64,000 bases of DNA from Eudromia elegans (GCA_003342815.1 PTEX01000012.1:3863880-3927879), one strand, 5' to 3'. Shown: positions 25,229 to 37,079, counted from the first letter of the stretch. Notes: generated by a model from the sequence alone, not told the origin. Made by a program: numbers and translations.

Positions 25229-25248
25229 TTTTTTTTTTTTTTTTTTTT
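25229..25248. repeat. poly-T tract (T20)
   Basis: Twenty consecutive T. Minus-strand sequence upstream of the corresponding A-run is not cDNA-like. Confidence 0.9.
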
Positions 25249-25769
25249 CTCCCATAACACACCATGGTTTTGACTTTTAACCCTACATGTCAGGCCTATG
25301 TCAGATAGAATTTTTTGGAAGCATTTTGTGGCCTCTGCCAAGGAAGGGTGTGAGGAAGAGATGTTTGTCAGACATTTGACCTAGCATCTGCTGAGTGGTT
25401 GCCCATGATGAAAAGTGGGGACCTGAAGCAACTATATGGTAATATCTCTTCTCCCAAGGAGCTTTGCATGATGAACTTTCATTGCATGGTAAAGACATGG
25501 GCCAGTACCTGAAAAGTTTGCCTGAGGGCAATTATTTTAATGAAAAAGCCAGGTAAGGTGGAGTACCTGAGGAGTCACACCTCCAGGATGCATTTGAGGC
25601 AGTTTTATCACACAAGAGCAAATTCCAGCTCAGGCGTCTGGCAGAACTGAAGACACCTAGATGACCTAGATGACAGCTGTGACTTGCAAAACTTTTGTTT
25701 TTCTGTCCTGGTACCTGTGTTCCTCAGGCAGGCCAAAAACAGGGCTTGTGAAACACCTGAAATCTGCTC

Positions 25770-25945
25770 TGCTCCGTGCTGCCGTCTCATCTGCTCGGCA
25801 GGAGCCGGCTGCTGCGGGAAGAGCTTCGGGCTGGTGCCTGAAAGCTGCAGATAAGGCAGTGGAGGAAGAGCTGGCGGAGTCCTTGTCGTGCTTGGGGAGC
25901 AGCGGCATGACAGTAATGTGGCCGTTGCCATGGAGTATCGTTTTA
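25770..25945. promoter_or_regulatory. small CpG-rich patch
   Basis: About 11 CpG dinucleotides in about 175 bp by my count, in an otherwise CpG-poor neighbourhood. A + frame of 143 codons (25670-26101) crosses it, but the translation shows no domain and low-complexity pieces, so I do not call it coding. It could be a small CpG island, a decayed promoter or simply a GC-rich segment. Confidence 0.3.
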
Positions 25946-26193
25946 TCATTTTCCCTCCCTTTCATCCCATTATTTCAATGCCTCTTATTTCCTGACTCAG
26001 AAAGGGTCTATCTCCCCACTCACCTGAAGAAAAAGTTTCCTCGAGAGAGAGAGGATAAGAGCAAATGGGAGGGGATGCAGACCAAGGTGGAGAGGAAATG
26101 ACAGCGACTCTGTGAGAGGGCTGGAGGAAGCCCGAGTCCCACTCTCACCCCACACCCTGCACATGTACAAAGGCAACAGTCCATCAGGGCTGC

Positions 26194-26210
26194 TTTTTTT
26201 TTTTTTTTTT
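26194..26210. repeat. poly-T tract (T17)
   Basis: Seventeen consecutive T with no associated retrocopy recognised. Confidence 0.9.
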
Positions 26211-26709
26211 CTGGACATTCTGCAATCATTTAAATGAAATATGGATCTGAAATTATCATAAGCAAGTTGTCCAGGCAAGACTCCATAAGCACATCAAAAA
26301 TATAACAGTGGAGAAGAGTAAAACAAAGAATCTTCTATTAAAAGATAACCCGAGGCTATAATTTTTTATAAGGCAGCATCTGTATCAGTGGAATAGCCTC
26401 AGTGAACACAGCTGAGATTCATTAGCCAGGGATATAAACATTACCAAGCTTCTGGAAACGCAGTCCTTCTACTGCATTTTGTAATGAAATGCTCAAACTT
26501 TTAAACTAATTGAAAACAAAAAATGTAGTGAAGAAAGTTGTTCATTAAATTCCGGAAAGGCAAATTGTTGCACACGTACATGTGAACAGGCAATACGATA
26601 TTTCCCCATCCTTTATCCTCCTTTGTCTCTTCATTTTCTTTCTGCTTTCTCTGTGATCTTCTCCACTCAACACCAGAAGAAAGCATCAGGATATTGCAAA
26701 GCCCCTCAC

Positions 26710-26880
26710 TGCGAAAGGCCACGGGCCGGTGTCAGGTAATCCCGGTCCGGGACTCGCACACTCTGCAGTCATCCAGGGGCAGTGACGGCACTGACGGAGC
26801 TGCCGTGCAGCCCGGCCCACGTGGGACAACAGTGCAGAGATAGAGCTGCCAGGGAAACCGCCGTGCCACGTATCAGTGCC
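26710..26880. promoter_or_regulatory. CpG-rich patch with palindromic E-box
   Basis: About 13 CpGs in about 170 bp by my count, including GGGCCGG, CCCGGTCCGGG and GACGG words. The palindrome CCCACGTGGG (26816-26825) contains a perfect CACGTG E-box, the USF/MYC-type site, and a half-related CACGTA lies about 50 bp on. It lies about 750 bp from the patch at 25770. Promoter or enhancer function is inferred only. Confidence 0.35.
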
Positions 26881-28480
26881 TCTGCATCCACTGAAACCCT
26901 CCCGCTTGGGAGTGTCATCTTCTAACAGCAGAATATAAGAATAACCCTCCTCAGAAGAATTACATAAGCATACGCAGCAGTTTACTATCAGGCAGAAGTT
27001 TACTGTTAGGATGATAGCACCGTGCAGAAAGTTAAAATCAATGTGACGTTCTTACTTCTGTAGGAAGTATTACCTTTACCTGTCCCTTGCGTAATACCTG
27101 CTGCAGAACATGCATAAGGAGAGCCAAAGGCCCAGGCACACCTCCATGGTCATCTCTCTTCTCCCTAAAGGAGAAGAGGGAAGGGCACCATTCAAACAGG
27201 CTGCTAGCAGGAAAGAAGGCATACCTAGGTTTAAACACAAGCCTTCCTATCAGCAGAAGACAGATCAGGCTCCTTACCGACAGAACACACATTTTGCTAA
27301 CCAGGCACTATTTAATTTTCCATCCGTCCACAGTTTAGTGGAAAATGTGATAGCTATGGAGTCTGATACTCCAGAGCCCAGATGCGAGCTGATATTACAA
27401 TATTACCACTGATATTACCAACAAGCATGAATAATTTGAGAAGGGAATTTAAAACACGAGCGCAGTTGCCAACTTGGCTGCCAGACACATGAGCCTGGAG
27501 CAATGAGAGTACAACGCGTGTGAGTGCGACCGCTCAGCAAATGTGAGTTACGATGTACAGGAAACAGGCCGTATGAAACGGGGATCAGGATGTCTTTGGA
27601 CTCAGGTCACAAAACAGATAATAGGAAAGTGCCTGATCATCACTACACTGATAGTCTGTTCCTTGCTGTACTGCTTGAGCAAAGACAAAGAACTAATCTT
27701 AGTATCAGCTCAAGTTGTGACTTATCAATCATGATCTGTGAACCATACAAGAGACAAACAGTGCAAAAAGAAGGAGTGAGTTTTTCAGAATTTATCCCTC
27801 CTGAAAAAAGCATAAATGGTTTCTGTCGGCTTTCATTTGACCTTGGTTTTGATGGTGTGTAGTACAAGAGAGTGTTAATTTCATGGTGACCAAATTCGTT
27901 TCACAATTATATAACATCACATTGCTCCCACTGTTCAAAAACATTGGATTAATCTCTTGATTATACCGTGATGAGTTGCACTTCATTAGCTAGTGATATT
28001 GTCCTCATCACTGGTATCAGGAAAATATTTCCCCTTACCCCAATCTGGCTCTAGGAAAAAATATAAAACATTAGACATCTATGGCATGCGGAGTATTTAT
28101 GACTTCCCGTGGTTTTCTTCATCTTTCTGCCTATGGCTTCATCTTTCCTTCTAATCAAACATTTCTTTGGGCCTGCAAAGTAATCCTGCCTTCAAGAAGA
28201 CCTGGAAGACAACAGGAGCTTGGGTCTTCAGGTTACCAAAACAGTGGGTTTTACATCCTTGGCAGATGTAGAATCAAAAGCAATAGTGTCAGACAACCAC
28301 TGATAAGCGGGAGGACAGCAAACCTGAAGATGCCTGTAGTTCAGACACTGAGCATTTGCATGCTCTCATGACAATGTAGAAATAAAAGATCCTTCCTGTT
28401 GTCCAAAGGGACTCAGGACACTGAAGCCTGCAGGCTCCCCGCAGCATTTGCAACATCGAATTGCAACTGCAATTCAAAAC

Positions 28481-28494
28481 CAGCAGCAGCAGCA
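28481..28494. repeat. (CAG)n trinucleotide stub
   Basis: Four to five CAG/GCA units in a row within the local sequence CCAGCAGCAGCAGCAGG. It lies inside a 73-codon frame that I regard as chance. Confidence 0.8.
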
Positions 28495-28689
28495 GGACCC
28501 TGACAACGCTGCTATGCAGACAGGGGAGAATCCTTACATCCTCAGCCTGGTAAACAACTCAGTGAGATCTAGCCTTAATACACTATTAATGAGGAAGTCT
28601 TTACTCACCACATGTACTGACAGTATTGCCTTTATTGGGAATCATCATGTGTGGGTTTCTTTTGCATAAAGCACTGCAACGTGCAGGGG

Positions 28690-29260
28690 ACTTGATTTAT
28701 TAAGAATTTCTTTTTAAGTGATTTTGACTCTAGCAAACTTATCTCCTGAGCTTTGAAGCTGGCACCATTTTTGCACCATCAGTTTTCTTTATTAAAGCAT
28801 GCTTTGTTGGTATTATAATAGAATTTCCAGCAGATTTGCTTTTGTGAGAACTAGAATACACCGTAACACATTTTCAGATGTATTCAGTTAGTGCCTTTCA
28901 ACTGAAGCATGGAAAGAATTTCAATCACTATCAGTTTTACTGCAGACAAAGCAAGCATCTGACAAGCATTTTATTCCATTCTCAATTTGCATCATTAATA
29001 AAACAATTAATTGGCAACTAGAAATAAGCAATTTTCCAAAACTGATACAGAATCGTGTTTACTGATTCTGAGCAGTTTCCTTCTCAAGAGGAATTTAGGG
29101 AGATTCATTCGTATCTGCTTTTCTAGATTAGGCAGGTCACTGCTGTTTTATTTAAAACTAAAAACTTACTCAGCACTCTATTTCTATTTTATTTCTAATT
29201 TCTGCTGAGTAGAACCACAGTAATTGGATTCCTTCATTCCTCCTCCTACATCATCCTTGG
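28690..29260. promoter_or_regulatory. candidate conserved non-coding block
   Basis: Repeat-free complex AT-rich sequence with a perfect POU octamer ATTTGCAT (28985-28992) followed 12 bp later by the palindromic homeodomain word CAATTAATTG (29004-29013). Close POU and homeodomain sites are common in developmental enhancers. Conservation is not tested here. Confidence 0.3.
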
Positions 29261-29680
29261 TCAAACAAACTCAGTGATTAAAATGAAATGGAGCAAGTAA
29301 TGGGTAAGGCCTTAGTATCAGCACAAAGGTACTGCTTTGAGTGCCTTCCCTGTAATGTGTATCCCTCCCACCTTTGAAGGAAGACTTAGAAGCTGCTGTT
29401 ATAGAGAACAAGCGTGACATTTGGCTCCTGAGACAATTATGCCTCAAACATTGCCTGCATTTCATTTATCCACAAGAGGCAATAGCAGTCACAAGGGAGC
29501 TAAGGGTCTTTTCCAGCTGAGAATTTAGAGGAGTTGCATTGTCCAAGGCAATTGTTTTAAATAGTCTTTAATGTGCCAAAAAGTTGTTCTTAACCCACAT
29601 TTCATTAAAATGGGGTAAAATACCATTTTCTCAATTAAAAAAAAACAACAACTCCCTCAGACTGTGGCAACAGTGTAGTT

Positions 29681-29957
29681 CCACTGGACTTGGAGAAAGT
29701 CCAGTGAAGAGCTTCTAAGATGATTTAGGAATTGGAGCATCTCTCCTGTGAGGAAAGTCTGAGAGAGCTGGGGCTGCTCAGCCTTGAGAATAGAAGACTG
29801 AGGAAAGACGTTATCAATTCACACAAATATCTGATGCAAAGGTGTAAAGAGGATGGGGACAGAGTCTTCTCTGTGGTGCTCAGGGGTAGGATGTGAATCA
29901 ATGAGCACAAACCAAAACACGGGCAGCTCTGTCAGAACATGAGGCACAAATCTTGCT
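29681..29957 (+). mobile_element. CR1 LINE, heavily decayed fragment
   Basis: A degraded CR1 C-terminal ORF2 fragment in + orientation. Recognisable nucleotide blocks are 'gagaaagtccag', 'ctgtgaggaaagtctgagag', 'ctggggctgctcagccttga', 'tatctgatgc' and 'cttctctgtggtgctcagg', in CR1 order. The frame is broken many times, and no 3' UTR or 8-bp tail can be found, so both ends are eroded or deleted. This looks like the oldest CR1 copy in the window. Boundaries are approximate (plus or minus 20 bp). Confidence 0.85.
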
Positions 29958-31792
29958 CAGGGAGGTCCCTTGCATTGATGCACAGATGCACTGAACCCAG
30001 AACTGGCCTGAAGTATCAGATATGAAGACTTGAGAAGGAACAACACAAACACTCTGATGCGAGTTTGTTTTTCAGCCATTTATTCCTCTTCCTTTTTTCC
30101 CTGTGTGTCACAATAGGAGGTTTATCTCTAAGTGCTAACATGTTGTTATATCAACTCTGCCATTAAAAAAGTTTACCAAAAGCTCAGACCTTAAATTAGC
30201 ATTAGTTTCTAAAATGTAAAAAATAGATGCTTAGGGATTTGATCTGTTCTTTTCATTCACTGTCAAGATCTTCCTAGGACAAATGCCAGCTCCTTCTTTT
30301 CTGCATTTCTTTTATCTGTGAGAGCCTTGTGACCTTGGATGCCATGGACTCAGAGTACTTCTGTGAAAAATTTTTTTTTCCAGTACTTTGCCAACTCTGG
30401 ATATCAAATAACACAACAATGCACCAAAAATAGCACCTCTCTCAAATTAGAGCCAGCATTTGCCAAGGGCTGAACAAAGCTTAGCATTTTGGGTGACCTC
30501 TTTTGATATCTAGCCACTTTATTTTGATTCAGTACCTAGATAATGCAATGAATGGCACTATATGTGAGCATGCCCAGAAGCTCCTCAGTCTGTCTTTACA
30601 TAACACAAAGGAAAAAAAAATCATTTATTCAGTGATCACTGAATAAGGCTCATAAACATTAACAGGGGCAGTCACTGAAGGCCAGGCCTACTTGCAAATG
30701 AGTTCCCAGAACACCAGGAAAAAGAACCATGTCTCAGGTGTTTCATCTCCTATGCAGATGCACATGTGATGATCCCCTCTTGGGAGGGGCTCCTGCAAAG
30801 GGCCTGTAATGCTTCTGTTAAAGAATACTTTGGGGCAAATGTGAGACTGAAAGGTCTTCACAAAACAGAACAAAACAAAACAAAACAAAACAAAACAAAA
30901 CAAAAAAGAGATGTATTTTCCTGCATTCCAGGTGAATGCTGACCTACCAACTCATCAAGAAGCATCACTAGCATCAGTTTCAAAGAAAAGCCTTATGAAG
31001 CTGATCTCATAATATCTTATGAATCTTGAGTGAAAGGAGGTGCCCAGAATGAATGTCTGTACATTGCAGAGGGACTTTCTTCCCCCTGCATGGTTCCAAT
31101 TTTCTGGATCTTCTCACCTGCTCCAGTCACAAGACCCCATTCTTTGACACCCCCAGCTCCTGATGCCCTGATCCTTCCTCAGATCAGTGGAGACTGAAAG
31201 CATTAAATGAGGATAAGGCAAAGAGAGCACTGGCTTTGTGAATGTAATTTCGAGGCTCTGTCTACTGCACATCCCTAGGGGAGCCCTGCTTTTTTGTCCC
31301 CATATTCCTACAGAGCTTACTGCTCCTTCAGCACCTTTGGCCAGCTCTGGAGAGGGATGCAAGCGCCCAAGCACGTGGCTCTTACCCACCTGCCTAGCAT
31401 AAAAAAGAGACTCATCCTGCAATTTAAACAAGTGCACAAACACTACAAAGATTTCATACTGGAAGCAAAACCATCTTTGCTCAGCTTAGATCAGCAGGGA
31501 TTTTTCAGGGAGAGCTGCTACCCCAGCTTCAACAGGGAGAACCAGCTCTTCATTTCACATGAAATCTTGTGAGGAAGAAGGAAAGAAGATTTTTATTCTC
31601 TTCTCTCAGATCTGTTTCTTATTTCTACATTTCTTATTTTTTACTTCCCAAATGATTCTCTTTGAAGTGCAGGATGGGCAGTCTTCAATGGTACATCCTG
31701 AAAGCTTTTCAGCAAAGATTCAGAAACTAAGTTTATTTCTCTTTCTGAGAACAGTACTGCTAGCTCTTGTGATAAAGTCTTGTGCCTTCTTT
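29958..31792. other. unique DNA between two CR1 copies
   Basis: No gene or named repeat is seen except the (CAAAA)n microsatellite at 30861-30906. Frames of 92-114 codons at 31.1-31.9 kb have no recognisable domain, and the last one runs into the next CR1. Confidence 0.6.
30861..30906. repeat. (CAAAA)n pentanucleotide microsatellite
   Basis: Seven perfect CAAAA units (30871-30905) are preceded by an imperfect unit pair. On the minus strand it reads as TTTTG, giving a spurious FCFVLFCFV peptide. Confidence 0.93.
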
Positions 31793-32436
31793 GGACAACA
31801 AGTTGACCATGAATTGACCATGAGGCAGCAGTGTGCCCTCGTGGCCAAGAAGGCCAATGGGATCCTGGGGTGCATTAAGACTCCAGCAGGTCGAGGGAGG
31901 TGATCCTGCCCCTCTACTCAGCCCTGGTGAGGCCGCACCTCGAGTACTGTGTGCAGTTCTGGGCTCCCCAGTGCAGGAGGGATGTGGAGCTGCTGGAGAG
32001 AGTCCAGCGCAGGGCTACGAAGATGATTAGGGGCCTGGAACATCTGCCCTATGAGGAAAGGCTGAGAGAGCTGGGCCTCTTCAGCCTGGAGAAGACTGAG
32101 AGGGGACCTGATTAATGTATATATATATCTCTCAAGAAAGGGAGTGAGGATGAGGGGGCTGGCCTCTTCTCAGTGGTGACCAGTGATAGAACTAGAGGAA
32201 ACGGCCACAAATTGAGGCACCAAAAGTTCCACAGGAACTTGAGGAAGAATTTTTAACAGTGAGGGTGACAGAGCCCTGGAACAGGCTGCCCAGAGAGGTG
32301 GTGGAGTCTCCTTCTCTGGAGATCTTCAAAAAACACTTGGATGCCACCCTGTGCCCCGTGCTCTAGGAGACCCTGCGTGTGCAGGGGGATTGACCTCTAA
32401 AGGTCCCTTCCAACCTTAAGCATTCTATGATTCTAT
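31793..32436 (+). mobile_element. CR1 LINE, longest copy (3' 640 bp)
   Basis: A + strand CR1 copy starting within the late reverse-transcriptase region and running to the 3' tail. Peptide blocks seen: DHELTMRQQCALVAKKANGI (with an 11-bp tandem slip just before it), then in another frame [19 protein letters not shown] and [20 protein letters not shown]. Both match the standard CR1 ORF2 segment after the polymerase motifs. Downstream are nucleotide blocks for [15 protein letters not shown] and DATLCPVL, then a 3' UTR with the hairpin CCCTGC-GTGT-GCAGGG (32371-32386) and tail CATTCTATGATTCTAT. At least two frame changes and a short TATATA expansion (32116-32130) break the frame, so it is inactive. 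The 3' UTR is close to that of the copies at 14641 and 60743. Confidence 0.95.
32371..32386 (+). other. CR1 3'-UTR hairpin
   Basis: A six-pair stem CCCTGC/GCAGGG with loop GTGT. The stem is identical to that in two other CR1 copies here, but the loop differs, which fits a conserved RNA structure. Confidence 0.65.
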
Positions 32437-33667
32437 AAATTGTGGGGTTTAAAAATACTTCCATTAAAGTGCACTTCTTTTGCCTCAAAATGGCTTCTAA
32501 TAAAGTCACATGGAGTCAGCATTAATAGATACACTGATGGAGGTGAATTAATCCTTTAGTTTTTAGCTTCCATCTTTATATCTCTTTTCATTCTTTCTGC
32601 AAAGGGTTGTTAGCATATACATTATTACGCTTAATTTTACTTTGTTTCCCCTCCAATTCTTTATCCTCTGGAGCAAGTCACCCTACAAACTATCAGAAGA
32701 GAAATAACAAAGGAGATCAGAAGAGAACCTGGGAGATTTATCTTTATCAGATAATCCTTTCCTAGAGTTAATGAGAGTAGCTCTGAGAAATTTGACCGAG
32801 TCTTAGGGAGTGAGTGGAAAATTCAACATTGACTTAGCCCTAAATTTACAAAACAGTGCATCTTGTTCCCCATCACAAATGCTGTGTCTTGTATCACATT
32901 GCTATAGGATCTCCCATTTTCCGCTTGTACTCTGTAAGTCATTGGATTTTAGTTAACCAGCATGCATTTAATAACAAAGAGTTCAAATACATGCACACTC
33001 TCAAAATCAGGTGAAATTACTGATATTGTAATGGCATTTTTAAGACATGAATTATGCTTTACATTGTTCTATTTTGTTATATATAGGTTGTTCTATGGTT
33101 GGTATGACAAACATTTCTGTCTAAATGAATCATATTAGGAAAATGTAGCTGTTGACATCACTTGAACATGATCTGCTACAATGCTGTTTCATTTATAAGA
33201 AAGGAAAATATTGTTATTGTTATGTTCCATTGCAGGACTATAAAACATCCTTCCACTAACCCTAAAGTGAGAAGGCTCCAAAATGCGACATTCAGCCATG
33301 ACATGTGGATAAGCAGTAAAACAATGAGCCATCCTGAGTACTCCATGACCAGTATAATTGCACAACATACTGTTTCTGAGAAATCGGAGATAAAGCTCCC
33401 AAACTAAGCTTAAAAGTGAACCCATATATCAACTACAATGACCCTTCCATAAACACACACACAGATATATATATAAAAAGAGAGGTTCTTTCTCCAGAAA
33501 AGAATTCAGTTTACACAAAGGAGTGGAGAAGTTACAGAAGAAGTTAAAAAGGCTCTTTGTGAGAACTAGAGAAAAAAAAATACAGGACAGTATTGTCAAT
33601 ACTTTTAAGCATTCAATGACAAGTCAAGAGTCTAAACAGATACCTGGATCTAGGCCCTAGCATACTG

Positions 33668-33983
33668 GAAAAAAAAAAAAAGAAGGGAAAAAAAAGGGTG
33701 AGGAAGGAGATATGATTGTAAGCAGGCAGACTGAATACAGAAGCCTTATTTTGGTGTGGAATATGCAAGAGCATGTTTGCAGGCAGTGGGACAGGAGCCA
33801 GGAGAGATGAAGGTGAAGTAGAGATAATGAGAACAGAAATAAAGGAGTAAAGGGAACTTGAGATAGCAGGCAAAGCTGAAGGGGTTAGAGGCAGATAATA
33901 GGAGTCAGACCTCAGAGTTGAAGACAGGCTATGAAAGTGAAGGTGAAATTAGTGGTGAATAGGAAAAGGATTTGGGGAGGTAG
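33668..33983. repeat. purine-rich low-complexity tract
   Basis: Begins with A-runs and GAAGGGAAA, then over 300 bp of GGAGA, GAAGG and GATGAAGG-type words on the + strand with scattered pyrimidines. Weaker in repetition than a microsatellite. Confidence 0.5.
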
Positions 33984-34551
33984 AAAGTTCAGCCTTGCCA
34001 GATGTTGTCAGACTTATTTTTGTAAGAGCTGACAAAGAAACATGAGAAGGAAGCCATCCAGTCTAGCAACAAAGATGAGAATATTGTTAAGGTAAAAAGA
34101 TGGAGTGAATCTTGTCAGACATTTTATTCTCTCATAATTTATAGTAAGAAAATATAATCTCTATCTTCATAAGAAATAACAGTGGAGAACAATTCACCAC
34201 TGGCTTTCTGACAGTTACATCCAATCATTAGGAATATGTATCCAAAGACATTCTTCTGCACGGTATATTGAAAAAATTGTTTGCCATTTAGAATGAATGA
34301 AATTATCTGAAATATGGAAACTACTGATTAGCTGCCAGTACTAGCAGCTTTTTTACAGTAATTTTACATTTCCAAGTATTGTGCATTTTGATATCATTTC
34401 AACTTCATATTTTCATGAAAGGGCAGGGACAACTGCTTTCAAAAAAGGGAGCAAAGAGTCAGTATAGATCACTATGGCCAGAACATACTACTGCACTGTG
34501 CTAGAAGATAAAATAGATGAAAGACTAAGATTTTCACTCAATAAGTAAAGT

Positions 34552-34579
34552 TTAGTTCACTGAACTTAGTTCACTGAAA
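34552..34579. repeat. 14-bp tandem duplication
   Basis: TTAGTTCACTGAAC is followed directly by TTAGTTCACTGAAA. Confidence 0.9.
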
Positions 34580-35157
34580 ATTGATTAAATGAAACACTGA
34601 TGAAAAGCCTTGCAAAATAGTAAATTAAAGCCTGTCATATGAAAATTCCCAAACCAAACTTCTCAAAATAACTACTGATTTCTTTGGGAAAAGAGTTAGT
34701 TTTCCCTTGAATAAGGTGGCAGGATTTCAGGGACCATATTGCAAACACCTCTAGGGAGGAAAAGAGGAAAAGCCAAATGCTTTATGACATCAATTATCAC
34801 GTCAAAAATCAATGATTCCCATAGGAAAGCTTGCGCTATGGTCCCAGGTAAAAGCTACAGCCTCAAAGGAGAATGCGCTGTGAAGGGTCTCATGGGCTTC
34901 ACTGAGTCATTGTGCGTGAGTTCCCACCCAACGCAGTCCTCAGGAGCATCCTCGGAAAGCACGTTGCAATCAAGATGTCAGCACTGTCCAAGAAACAACC
35001 TCTTCACTCCTGATGGACCTTGGGGTCCTGGGGTCCCTCCTCCCCATTGCTGGGACTTCTTCCCCCATTGAAGCAAAAACAGGCAGCACCGACTCTTTGA
35101 AATTACAGTCATCTTTCCAGTGCTCCTCAGTGCATCATTTCCCTGGACAGGAAAATG

Positions 35158-35193
35158 TTATATCTTATATCTTATATCTTATATCTTATATTA
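35158..35193. repeat. period-7 (TTATATC)n minisatellite
   Basis: Four exact TTATATC units plus a fifth ending TTATATT in tandem. It produces a spurious YILYLISYI peptide. Confidence 0.9.
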
Positions 35194-36516
35194 TAATGCC
35201 TAGAGCTGCTCTGTTTTCTGAGTAGTCCTCCTCTGCTTTTAAGCGTCTCTAGAGTGGAGGAACTCCTTCAAATATGGTGAAATATCGGTAAGCAATGCTG
35301 ACTTTGGAGTACATATTCTGCTGGTGGGGACAACAATAATTATAAAAATCCCTTTCATTCCCCATACACACGTCCCCAAGGTTCACAGAGATTTCAGAAA
35401 TAATCTCATTGCCCAGTGCTGCCTGACACAGAACTGACTGACTTTTCCAAGTTATCATTGAAACTCAGAGGGACCCAGGTTCCTAATTCAGGCCCTTCAG
35501 AAAAGCTGGTGGCTTCTGCTCTGCCAATCAACATTCACACTGTGTTGCTTGTACCTGCCTTTGAAAACGCTCGGTCCTCCTTTCATTTTATGTGATACCT
35601 TTAAGTACAGCAATTCTTCCTCTGAGTTTAATGCAAATTTCACTTCCTCTGAACACTGAAAATCACATCTGTGCAGAAAAGAAAGGTGTTTAGGTTCTCT
35701 TTTTATTTTTTTTTTTCATTCCCCAAGGAATTTTCTGCTCCTTGGCATGGAGGCGTTTAAGCCTCTCAGTTAAATGGATGCCAAGTTTTTCTTCTTTATG
35801 TAAGCAAAACAAACATTTTTCATTTCTTCCTACATTAAATATTAATGCTGTTTCTCTGGCCCTTTTCCAAAAAGAATAAATAATATGAAAAACCTGCAGA
35901 CACTTTACATGGAAGGTTTGAACACAAATGGCTAGAGCCTTGTGAAATTATAAACCACGATAAAGAACATTCAGTAATGAATGTGCTCCACAATCTAAAA
36001 TATAAATTAGATTTTCCCAGACCCAAAGTCATGGCCCCCGAATGAGACCATGACAGTTAAATAAGCTTTCAGGAGCTAAAGAGAAATATAACTCTTGGAG
36101 GTCATAAGCCTGACAAAGACATGGCAGATAATGCATTTTAGTGTCTGGAAAGACTAGGAAAGGTGATAAAAAGCAAAGAGAGCTTCATTGGCTCTAAAAA
36201 TAATATGAAATGAGAGTGAAAAAAAAAAAAAAAAAAGTGCCAGGAACTTTACTATTGCAGCATAGCCAGGGAAGAAAACGCTGGAGTTGAAATCCTGGCT
36301 CCTGTCACTTTGGATACCAACTTCAGTGACTTGAGGTTTCACTCTACATCTGTACCACAAGGTACAGGCAAAAAAAGCATCTGCTTGATTCCTTGAACTG
36401 TTCTCTTTCAAGTCCTGTTTTGTTCCATTCTACTTTGATCTTTGCATCAATTTCATGTTTAATGGAAGCTGTTTCTCTTTTGTTTTATTTCATAATCAGT
36501 GGTACCCAGTCACTGC

Positions 36517-37079
36517 NNNNNNNNNNNNNNNNNNNNNNNNNNNNNNNNNNNNNNNNNNNNNNNNNNNNNNNNNNNNNNNNNNNNNNNNNNNNNNNNNNNN
36601 NNNNNNNNNNNNNNNNNNNNNNNNNNNNNNNNNNNNNNNNNNNNNNNNNNNNNNNNNNNNNNNNNNNNNNNNNNNNNNNNNNNNNNNNNNNNNNNNNNNN
36701 NNNNNNNNNNNNNNNNNNNNNNNNNNNNNNNNNNNNNNNNNNNNNNNNNNNNNNNNNNNNNNNNNNNNNNNNNNNNNNNNNNNNNNNNNNNNNNNNNNNN
36801 NNNNNNNNNNNNNNNNNNNNNNNNNNNNNNNNNNNNNNNNNNNNNNNNNNNNNNNNNNNNNNNNNNNNNNNNNNNNNNNNNNNNNNNNNNNNNNNNNNNN
36901 NNNNNNNNNNNNNNNNNNNNNNNNNNNNNNNNNNNNNNNNNNNNNNNNNNNNNNNNNNNNNNNNNNNNNNNNNNNNNNNNNNNNNNNNNNNNNNNNNNNN
37001 NNNNNNNNNNNNNNNNNNNNNNNNNNNNNNNNNNNNNNNNNNNNNNNNNNNNNNNNNNNNNNNNNNNNNNNNNNNNNNN
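36517..37079. other. assembly gap (563 N)
   Basis: All N. The right edge enters a GAGAG/GGAGA array and the left edge is ordinary sequence, so an unknown length of array and the array start lie within the gap. Confidence 0.98.

Larger units (their letters stand above)
18121..29680. other. long unique stretch, no gene seen
   Basis: No coding exon or RNA gene is recognised in 11.5 kb. Open frames reach 167 codons (22498-23001, minus), but that one runs across a purine-rich tract that lacks minus-strand stops by composition. Contents: possible regulatory texture at 18290-18720 and 23050-23640, AT-rich low-interest sequence at 19.6-21.2 kb, A/T homopolymers (21612-21627, 25229-25248, 26194-26210), a purine tract (22731-22940), CpG-rich patches (25770-25945 and 26710-26880), a (CAG)n stub at 28481-28494, and a homeodomain-word-rich block at 28690-29260. 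Confidence 0.55.
32437..36516. other. unique DNA, no gene seen
   Basis: Mostly AT-rich single-copy sequence. Contents: a (TA)n stub near 33463-33476, a purine-rich tract (33668-33983), a 14-bp tandem duplication (34552-34579), a period-7 array (35158-35193) and an A-run near 36219-36237. A CpG- and GC-moderate piece at 34850-35100 holds frames of 70-110 codons without any domain. The block ends at an assembly gap. Confidence 0.55.

Noticed and set aside
25670-26101. 143-codon + frame over a CpG-rich patch
   Set aside because: No recognisable domain. GC-rich DNA lengthens open frames, and overlapping frames of 93-113 codons are open on the minus strand.
25229-26210. Processed pseudogenes suggested by A/T-runs
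   Set aside because: The sequence beside each homopolymer is not cDNA-like, and CR1 retroposition in birds rarely copies polyadenylated mRNAs.
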